Below are positions 6,062-10,726 of a stretch of 10,726 nucleotides of DNA, piece by piece (within the stretch, counting starts at the first letter, position 1; each line of letters opens with the position of its first letter). The stretch lies in assembly GCA_947383835.1 (NCBI GenBank), contig CANDEV010000033.1, positions 1-10,726 of the forward strand, read 5' to 3'. The notes under the pieces were generated by a model. It searched no databases. It had not been told where the DNA came from and saw only the letters and a list, made by a program, of their open reading frames with translations. A program made the position numbers and the translations under genes. The DNA is from an uncultured Clostridia bacterium (lineage in GTDB: Bacteria; Bacillota; Clostridia; Oscillospirales; Ruminococcaceae).

Positions 6062-6111
6062 CTGTATATACCTGATATACACAGTATATCAAGATATACA
6101 CAGTTTGTCAA
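6062..6111 (-). promoter_or_regulatory. Promoter and four-half-site operator of the GntR-ABC operon
   Basis: On the minus strand, TTGACA (6111-6106), a 17-bp spacer and TATACT (6088-6083), with an extended TGA, form a consensus promoter; start near 6076. Read on the plus strand, half-sites alternate in orientation: GTATATA (6064-6070), GATATAC (6074-6080), GTATATC (6084-6090), GATATAC (6093-6099), about one per helical turn. They cover the -10, the spacer and the start. GATATACACAGT also occurs twice exactly, 19 bp apart (6074, 6093). Occupancy by the encoded GntR protein would block RNA polymerase. Confidence 0.85.
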
Positions 6112-6146
6112 TAGCATACTGCAAATTATAGCAGGATTTGTAGATT

Positions 6147-6175
6147 TGCACAAAATATGCAAAAGTTATTGTGCA
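6147..6175. promoter_or_regulatory. Inverted repeat upstream of the SLH gene promoter
   Basis: TGCACAA (6147-6153) and TTGTGCA (6169-6175) are perfect inverted arms separated by 15 bp. The right arm overlaps the expected -35 position of the downstream gene, so this may be an operator. No partner protein is evident. Confidence 0.4.
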
Positions 6176-6198
6176 TACATACAAAAATGTGCTATAAT
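6170..6198 (+). promoter_or_regulatory. Promoter of the YcdB/SLH protein gene
   Basis: A perfect TATAAT (6193-6198) with extended TGC is preceded at 17 bp by a poor -35 (TGTGCA, 6170-6175). The extended -10 probably compensates. Start near 6205, leader about 80 nt. It is divergent from the GntR-ABC operon promoter. Confidence 0.65.
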
Positions 6199-6286
6199 TA
6201 AGTTAAAATGAAAAATTTCGGGCTTTTGAATTGTATTATATATGAAAAGTCAAAAACACAGTCTTTTCAGAAGGGAATGATAAAAC

Positions 6287-8518
6287 ATGAAAAAAACAAA
6301 AACAATAACAAAGATCGCCGCTTTGACAATGGCGGCAATGCTGGCTGGAGCGGCTGTCCCTGCGGCGGCGGTTATGCCTGTTTACGCGCTCACAGGAGCT
6401 TCCACATCAGACAAAAGCGAGGTTGAAATGAAAGCTGCTCTTACAATTGCAAAGCAAAGGGTGACTATCCCGGACGAGCTGTCCGAGTTCACCTATTCCA
6501 CGGGTAAAAGCTACGGCACAAAGGTGTATCAGTTTACATGGAGCACCCCCAACACAGCCGAAAAATATCGGTCTGTAACCGTGTCCGTTGTGGGAGATAT
6601 TATTACGGGTTATTCCGACAGCAAGGCAAACGAGGGCTATTCAAGCGAGCCGACCCTTGCAAAGCTTACCGAGGCTGAAATTCTTGCCAAGGCAGAGGGG
6701 TACATAAAACAGCTTGACCCGAAGATAGCGGGGGAGGTTAAAGCCGAGGTAAACTCGCTGAACCTTTTCGGCAATACCGCAAGGGTAAATTTCTACCGCT
6801 ATGTGAACGGCGTTAAGGTGGACAGCAACAACGGCTATGTTACCGTCAACAAGAACACGGGCGAGCTTTACAACTTTTCGGCAAGCTGGTGGGACAACGC
6901 AGATTTCAAGGACGCTAAAACCGCGAAGTCCGAGGCGGAAATTCGCGAGGACTTCAAAAAGCTCTGCAAGCTTACTCCTTATTATAAGATAACAACAAAC
7001 TATGAGACGAAAAAGAAAACCGCAAGAATAGTGTACGAGCCTGATTTTACCTCCGAGATAGATGCTTTCACAGGTGAAGCCTCCACTATTTGGGACGATA
7101 TGAAAGAAGCGGGCGGCACAAGATTTTACGGCTATGACACAATGGCAGCAGAGACTGAAGCTGAGGCAGCAGCTATTGCAGACTCTGACACGGGAGCAGG
7201 AATGGAGAACGGTGTTGTTTTTACCGAAGCGGAGCTGAAAAAAATTCAACAGGACGAAAATCTCCTTACGGAGAAGCAGGTGTTTGAGCTTCTCAAAAAG
7301 GACAAATTCGTCGCTCTTACAGACGATTACGAAATAAAAAGCTGCGAGGTATATTCCGACAAGGAGGACTACGGCGTAATGCCGCTGGCTGAGGATCCCG
7401 CGGTAAATAAAAAGGAGGAAAAGGAAACTTTCTATATGAGCATACGCTTTACCGCAAAGGATAAAAATTACAAGGGCTATAAAAATATCTCCGTTCAGCT
7501 CAACGCCGAAACAGGGGAGATCATCAACATGAGCAAGTACAGCAATACATCAAAGCTGCCCAAGCTTAACGTTGAAAACTCAAAGGCTGTTGCGGAGGCT
7601 GCCGCAAATCAGTACGCAAAGGATATTATAGGCGAGTGTCACCCCGACGCAGGCAACGACAGTGAAGTTTCCGTCTGGACGGGCGGCTTCGAGACCTCAA
7701 GGGATTTCCGCTTCAACCGCTTTGTAAACGGTATTCAGGTAAGCGGCGATTACGTTAATGTTACGGTGGACTCAAACGGCGTTGTTACAAGCTTCTATTA
7801 TAATTATACGGAGGACGTTAAGTTCCCATCCTCGGACATTCTTACCCCCGATGAGGCGCTTGATAAGCTTTATACACAGCGTAATTTTAACTATTACTAT
7901 ACAGGCTGGATAACAAAGAACGGCAAGGTACAGACCTATCTGCTGTACGATATTGACAGCTTCTACCTTAATGCCAAAACAGGAAAGCTCTGTAATTGGA
8001 ACGGCGAACCTCTTAAAAATTACAGCAGCGGCAGGGACGTTGTATATACCGACATCAAGGGTATCCCGCAGGAGCAGGCTATACTTGCTTTGCAGAAGTA
8101 CGGCGTTATCGTTACAAAGGACAGCAAATTTGAACCGAATAAAATTATTACAAAGGAGGAATTCAGCAATCTCCTCGGCTACGCTGTAGGAGACTATTAT
8201 TACGACGTTCCCGAATTTGCAACGGAGCTGGAGGATCAGGAATGGCTGAAAGAACAGCAGAAGCCCATAACACGAACAGACGCTGCCGTGATATTTACAG
8301 GCAGCTACGACCAAAATGGTCTTGCTTCCTTAAAGGGAATTTACAAGACCCCGTTCAGCGACGTTAAGAGCGGAGATGAAAATATCGGCGCGATTGCAAT
8401 TGCATACGCAAAGGGCTTTATCCCCAAGGGAGACGGAAAGTTTGGCGGAGACAAGCAGGTGACCCGTGCGGAGGCTGTTCAGATGATATACGATTATCTG
8501 GTATATCTCTCCAAATAA
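6287..8518 (+). CDS. Secreted YcdB/YcdC-like protein with SLH anchoring modules
   Basis: A 743-aa exported protein. Residues 1-34 are a signal peptide (MKKTKTITK, hydrophobic core, likely cut after PVYA). Two similar units (about 120-200 and 430-515) share the pattern FNRFVNG or FYRYVNG, then a valine-rich strand, then TGELYNF or NGVVTSF, typical of YcdB/YcdC-type domains, which are PepSY-related. The C-terminus holds SLH modules: about 586-632, a degenerate one near 640-672, and a clear one at 689-743 (FSDVKSG, AIAYAKGFI, TRAEAVQMIY). SLH modules bind cell-wall polymers, so the protein should stay on the surface. AAGGGA at 6271-6276 is a modest SD. The enzymatic or binding role is unknown. 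A spacer at about 285-310 is Ala/Glu-rich. Confidence 0.88.
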   Translation: MKKTKTITKIAALTMAAMLAGAAVPAAAVMPVYALTGASTSDKSEVEMKAALTIAKQRVTIPDELSEFTYSTGKSYGTKVYQFTWSTPNTAEKYRSVTVSVVGDIITGYSDSKANEGYSSEPTLAKLTEAEILAKAEGYIKQLDPKIAGEVKAEVNSLNLFGNTARVNFYRYVNGVKVDSNNGYVTVNKNTGELYNFSASWWDNADFKDAKTAKSEAEIREDFKKLCKLTPYYKITTNYETKKKTARIVYEPDFTSEIDAFTGEASTIWDDMKEAGGTRFYGYDTMAAETEAEAAAIADSDTGAGMENGVVFTEAELKKIQQDENLLTEKQVFELLKKDKFVALTDDYEIKSCEVYSDKEDYGVMPLAEDPAVNKKEEKETFYMSIRFTAKDKNYKGYKNISVQLNAETGEIINMSKYSNTSKLPKLNVENSKAVAEAAANQYAKDIIGECHPDAGNDSEVSVWTGGFETSRDFRFNRFVNGIQVSGDYVNVTVDSNGVVTSFYYNYTEDVKFPSSDILTPDEALDKLYTQRNFNYYYTGWITKNGKVQTYLLYDIDSFYLNAKTGKLCNWNGEPLKNYSSGRDVVYTDIKGIPQEQAILALQKYGVIVTKDSKFEPNKIITKEEFSNLLGYAVGDYYYDVPEFATELEDQEWLKEQQKPITRTDAAVIFTGSYDQNGLASLKGIYKTPFSDVKSGDENIGAIAIAYAKGFIPKGDGKFGGDKQVTRAEAVQMIYDYLVYLSK

Positions 8519-8576
8519 CCGAAAAGGTTACAAAAATCACTTAAATTATGTCAATTTGTAATAATTAGGCGGCTTT

Positions 8577-8597
8577 TTGTTACCGAATTGTTACCGA
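8577..8597 (+). repeat. Two 10-bp direct repeats 11 bp apart upstream of a -35
   Basis: TTGTTACCGA occurs at 8577-8586 and 8588-8597, one helical turn apart, ending 7 bp before the -35 hexamer at 8605. Tandem sites at 11-bp period next to a -35 are typical of OmpR/PhoB-family response regulators. Which regulator would bind is unknown. Confidence 0.55.
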
Positions 8598-8604
8598 TAT
8601 TTAA

Positions 8605-8633
8605 TTGACATTTGGCAGAAATAGTGCTACAAT
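8605..8633 (+). promoter_or_regulatory. Sigma-A promoter of the Big_2 repeat protein gene
   Basis: TTGACA (8605-8610), a 17-bp spacer and TACAAT (8628-8633) with extended TGC (8625-8627) form a strong promoter. Start near 8640. No convincing terminator lies between the upstream stop codon (8518) and this promoter, so read-through is possible. Confidence 0.88.
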
Positions 8634-8647
8634 ATAATTAAGGAATT

Positions 8648-8689
8648 AAAGCTGCCGCAAAAAGAAGATATAATCAGCGGCGAAGCTTT
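8648..8689 (+). promoter_or_regulatory. 5' leader hairpin of the Big_2 protein gene
   Basis: AAAGCTGCCGC (8648-8658) pairs with GCGGC (8677-8681) and, past a 2-nt bulge, AGCTTT (8684-8689): 11 bp in all with an 18-nt loop. It lies near the 5' end of the mRNA and has no T tract, so it is more likely a stabiliser or regulatory structure than a terminator. The SD (GGAGG, about 8701-8705) remains free. Confidence 0.55.
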
Positions 8690-8712
8690 CTTAAAGGAAT
8701 GGAGGAATTTTT

Positions 8713-10458
8713 ATGTCAAAACTGTTTAAATCAATGCTCAGCGTATTTTTGGCAGTGTTTATGGTAGCTTCATTAGTTGTTATACCGTCAAGCGCTGCAT
8801 CGCCTAAGCTGAACAAAACTTCGGTAACCGTTACAAAGGGTTATCAGACCACGCTTTCTGTTTCAAATGCGTCAGGCAGCGTTACATGGTCAACGGGCGA
8901 CAAATCCATAGCAACCGTTTCTTCAAAGGGTAAGGTAGCGGGAAAAAATCCCGGAACTACATACGTGTATGCCAAAACAGGCGGAACTACCCTTAAATGC
9001 AAGGTAACAGTAGTTGCTTCAAAGATCACGGCAAATAAGTCCAGCGTTACCTTTGACAAGGTGGGCGAGACCGCTACGGTCACCTTTACCGTAAAGGGCT
9101 CTCACAGCGGAATTACAGTAGGTTCTACAGACAGAAGCGTTGCTACGGCTTCTTTCTCCCCCGCAAGATGGGACGGCAACAACGTTACAGTAAAGATCAC
9201 CGCCAAGGGTTCGGGCACTGCAAGGATCAAGGTCTACAACAAGAATTATCAGTCCACCTGCTACAAGTACGTCAATGTAACAGTCAAGGAGCAGGCAGCG
9301 GCAAACGTTATCATGCCTTACACAAAGGACGTTAAGGTAAACGCAGGCGAGTCTTACAATCTTCAGGTATACGCACAGAACCAGAGCAATCTGCTGTGTT
9401 CTGTTCTTAATCAAAACGTTGCAACGGTAACAGCCGGAACAACAACCGGAAATTATAAGAATTTCTCTATCAAGGGCGTTACAGCAGGAACAACGACTGT
9501 AAGATTCTACGACAGATACAACGCAAACAGCTACGTTGACGTAACGGTAACTGTAGCGGCGGCAAATGTTGAGTATTACAAATTCTATACCACCTCGCCG
9601 ACTACAAAGCTTCTCTATAACGATCAGATACTTACTATCAAGCCCACAAACTCTGCGGTAACTTACTATATGCTTGTTCCCGCAAATTATGATCCCGCAA
9701 ATGTAAATACTCTTACCGCGCAGCAGTTCAATGTTTACGACTACTACAAGGTATACACAGCAGTACCTTCAAGAAAGACTTCAACGGACAAATACGAGTC
9801 GTTCTATAACGAAAACAGCGCATACACATACGGCTACAGATATGTACTTCTCCCGGCAAATTATGATGAGGTCCAGTACAATACAACTGTTGCCAAGTAC
9901 AACAACAAGTATGAGTATTATACTATCTACAGCGAAAACCCTGTAAGACCGAACAACTGGGATTATGTTGAGACATGGACGGTCAACGACCCTGTAACAG
10001 GCAGAGCTGTAACAAGATATCTGATTGTTCCTTATAACAACTACGACCAGACCAAGATCGACGAGATCAAGAACAAGGATCAGGCTGCAAACAGTACCTC
10101 AAAGTATTATACAGCGTATTCAACATATCCTACAATAAATAAGAATACCGACTATATCATAAGCTACTATAAGAACGGCGCTCCTGTTTATATGGTAGTT
10201 CCAAAGAACAGAACACAGAGCGACATTGTAAAGGCAAACGACGCTATTCTTAAGGATACGGGAATTTATGAGTATAATGTAATGTACTCTACGCTGCCTA
10301 CCACATATGATGTGAATACAGAAGATTATGTTCAGTGGCAGGTAGGTACACAGAGCGTCTATATTCTTTACCTCAAGACTGATGCTAACGGTTATCCCGT
10401 AACTGCACAGACAGCTATAACAGCCGCAACAAATAACTTTGCGGACGGCACAAAGTAA
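8713..10458 (+). CDS. Secreted Big_2 (Ig-like) protein with a Tyr-rich repeat array
   Basis: A 581-aa exported protein. Residues 1-29 are a signal peptide (basic start, hydrophobic core, cut near SSA/AS). A clear Big_2 domain follows at about 31-101 (LNKTSVTVTKG, then WSTGDKSIATVSSKGKV and GTTYVYAKT). Two more Ig-like domains lie at about 105-192 and 199-283. Residues 286-581 are five tandem units of 55-64 aa, each opening with Y-x-Y-Y-x-x-Y-[ST]-x-x-P or close to it and, in most, carrying Y-x-[LV]-[LV]-P-x-N; about 15% of this region is tyrosine. No SLH, LPXTG or dockerin signal is seen, so attachment is unexplained; the repeats themselves may bind the wall or a glycan. GGAGG before the ATG is the SD. 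It has its own promoter and differs in domain content from the SLH protein upstream. Confidence 0.9.
   Translation: MSKLFKSMLSVFLAVFMVASLVVIPSSAASPKLNKTSVTVTKGYQTTLSVSNASGSVTWSTGDKSIATVSSKGKVAGKNPGTTYVYAKTGGTTLKCKVTVVASKITANKSSVTFDKVGETATVTFTVKGSHSGITVGSTDRSVATASFSPARWDGNNVTVKITAKGSGTARIKVYNKNYQSTCYKYVNVTVKEQAAANVIMPYTKDVKVNAGESYNLQVYAQNQSNLLCSVLNQNVATVTAGTTTGNYKNFSIKGVTAGTTTVRFYDRYNANSYVDVTVTVAAANVEYYKFYTTSPTTKLLYNDQILTIKPTNSAVTYYMLVPANYDPANVNTLTAQQFNVYDYYKVYTAVPSRKTSTDKYESFYNENSAYTYGYRYVLLPANYDEVQYNTTVAKYNNKYEYYTIYSENPVRPNNWDYVETWTVNDPVTGRAVTRYLIVPYNNYDQTKIDEIKNKDQAANSTSKYYTAYSTYPTINKNTDYIISYYKNGAPVYMVVPKNRTQSDIVKANDAILKDTGIYEYNVMYSTLPTTYDVNTEDYVQWQVGTQSVYILYLKTDANGYPVTAQTAITAATNNFADGTK
9568..10455 (+). 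repeat. Five tandem Tyr-rich protein repeats
   Basis: The units encode residues 286-340, 341-398, 399-461, 462-517 and 518-581 (nucleotides 9568-9732, 9733-9906, 9907-10095, 10096-10263, 10264-10455). Openings are VEYYKFYTTSP, YDYYKVYTAVP, YEYYTIYSENP, SKYYTAYSTYP and YEYNVMYSTLP. The first four then reach a hydrophobic Y[ML/VL/LI/MV]xP strand; the last has VYILYLK, without the Pro. The DNA is diverged, so the duplication is old. Confidence 0.85.
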
Positions 10459-10470
10459 TTCAAAGCAATG

Positions 10471-10490
10471 ATAAAAGGCTCCCGAAAAAT
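10471..10490 (+). other. Possible left half of an interrupted terminator
   Basis: ATAAAAGGCTCCCGAAAA just after the Big_2 gene reads like the 5' arm of a terminator. The matching CGGGAGCCTTTT arm is missing, and the inferred IS-derived sequence starts at 10491. This is suggestive only. Confidence 0.3.
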
Positions 10491-10547
10491 TGAATTGTCC
10501 CATTTTGTACGTACAGCACAAAAATGCTTCAATGGTATAAAATTAAA

Positions 10548-10680
10548 TTAACAAGAGACGAACTGACTTCGGAATTCAAGCGGAGTCAGTTTAGTTTTTA
10601 ACTGACTACGTTTATTGTTGTAAAAGAATATATAATCATCAATAAGCAAACGAGCTTCATCAAATGTTAATTTTAGGTGT
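10548..10680 (-). pseudogene. Truncated IS3-family transposase (OrfB C-terminus)
   Basis: On the minus strand the frame reads LTFDEARLLIDDYIFFYNN, then KRSQLKTKLTPLEFRSQF, and stops at 10548. This is the conserved end of IS3-family OrfB integrases (LID.YI..YN..R.Q.K..L.P.E(Y/F)R). Similarity fades beyond about 10680, where the same frame turns into hydrophobic residues with no DDE-domain features. The catalytic domain and OrfA are absent, so this fragment cannot transpose. A working copy may exist elsewhere in the genome. Confidence 0.8.
10560..10599 (+). terminator. Terminator-like hairpin inside the IS remnant
   Basis: AACTGACTTCG (10561-10571) pairs with CGGAGTCAGTT (10581-10591), one G-T wobble, 9-nt loop, followed by TTAGTTTTT. 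It could end rightward transcription of the Big_2 gene about 130 nt after its stop. On the other strand it is coding sequence of the transposase end. Confidence 0.65.
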
Positions 10681-10708
10681 GGACAAATAGCGCATAATAT
10701 GATATAAT
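10680..10708 (+). promoter_or_regulatory. Promoter firing out of the right edge
   Basis: TGGACA (10680-10685), a 17-bp spacer and a perfect TATAAT (10703-10708) with extended TGA (10700-10702). Start near 10715; the gene it serves lies beyond the window. It begins right where IS similarity ends, which helps place the remnant's edge. Confidence 0.75.
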
Positions 10709-10726
10709 AAAGAAATGAGAAAAGCA

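Larger units (their letters stand above)
10491..10680 (-). mobile_element. Remnant of an IS3/IS150-type insertion sequence
   Basis: The segment contains the last 40-odd codons of an IS3-type transposase plus about 57 nt downstream of its stop, ending at TGAATTGTCCCATTTTG (10491-10507), which has the 5'-TG and general form of an IS150-group terminal repeat. The rest of the element and its other end are missing. Limits are approximate. Confidence 0.5.

Noticed and set aside
6046..6162. N-terminal extension of the 4-TM protein to 6162
   Set aside because: It would translate through the promoter, operator and transcription start. A good SD precedes the ATG at 6045.
8519..8580. A terminator after the SLH protein gene (GGTTACAAAAA with TTTTTGTTACC)
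   Set aside because: The arms have a mismatch, the loop is over 35 nt and no T tract follows the right arm.
8640..8712. A riboswitch in the Big_2 gene leader
   Set aside because: The leader is only about 70 nt with one hairpin and has no recognisable conserved aptamer motif.
1..10726. CRISPR array, tRNA or rRNA genes, prophage genes
   Set aside because: No regular repeat-spacer pattern, no tRNA or rRNA-like sequence and no phage structural genes were seen. The holin-like peptide alone does not indicate a prophage.

Overview
The window looks like chromosomal DNA of a low-to-medium G+C Gram-positive anaerobe, most likely a Ruminococcus-like clostridium. Three things suggest this: clostridial-type flagellin ends, S-layer-homology (SLH) and Big_2 surface proteins, and consensus sigma-A promoters, most with an extended -10. 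The species is an inference; no rRNA or other marker gene is present.

Layout, left to right. (1) 1-2077: a large flagellin gene (645 aa) with a short leader that resembles a CsrA-controlled flagellin leader, closed by a strong terminator. (2) 2091-2467: a compact convergent locus best read as a type I toxin-antitoxin module. A 36-aa single-TM holin-like peptide is encoded on the minus strand, too short to appear in a usual ORF list. It has a consensus promoter, a structured leader whose Shine-Dalgarno (SD) can be masked, and a terminator that lies where an opposing consensus promoter starts an antisense RNA. (3) 2486-2955: a short DtxR/MntR-family metalloregulator with its own promoter and a bidirectional terminator. 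(4) 2954-6111, minus strand: a tightly overlapping five-gene operon (small 4-TM protein, YtrA-type GntR repressor, ABC ATPase, two ABC-2 permeases). Its promoter is covered by four alternating half-sites, which suggests autoregulation. (5) 6193-8518: a secreted YcdB/YcdC-like protein with C-terminal SLH modules. (6) 8577-10458: a secreted protein with Big_2-like Ig domains followed by five tandem tyrosine-rich repeats of 55-64 aa that I do not recognise as a named family. (7) 10459-10726: the 3' remnant of an IS3/IS150-type transposase gene, and a promoter that fires out of the right edge.

How the parts relate: flagellin and two large exported proteins make this a cell-surface neighbourhood. 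It is interrupted by two regulatory blocks (metalloregulator, drug/antibiotic-response-type ABC operon) and by the toxin-antitoxin module, which sits between terminators as an independent unit. The least expected items are the type I toxin-antitoxin locus, the CsrA-like flagellin leader, the Tyr-rich repeat array, the four-half-site operator and the 11-bp direct repeat upstream of the Big_2 gene. All functional statements rest on sequence reading alone; no database search was run.
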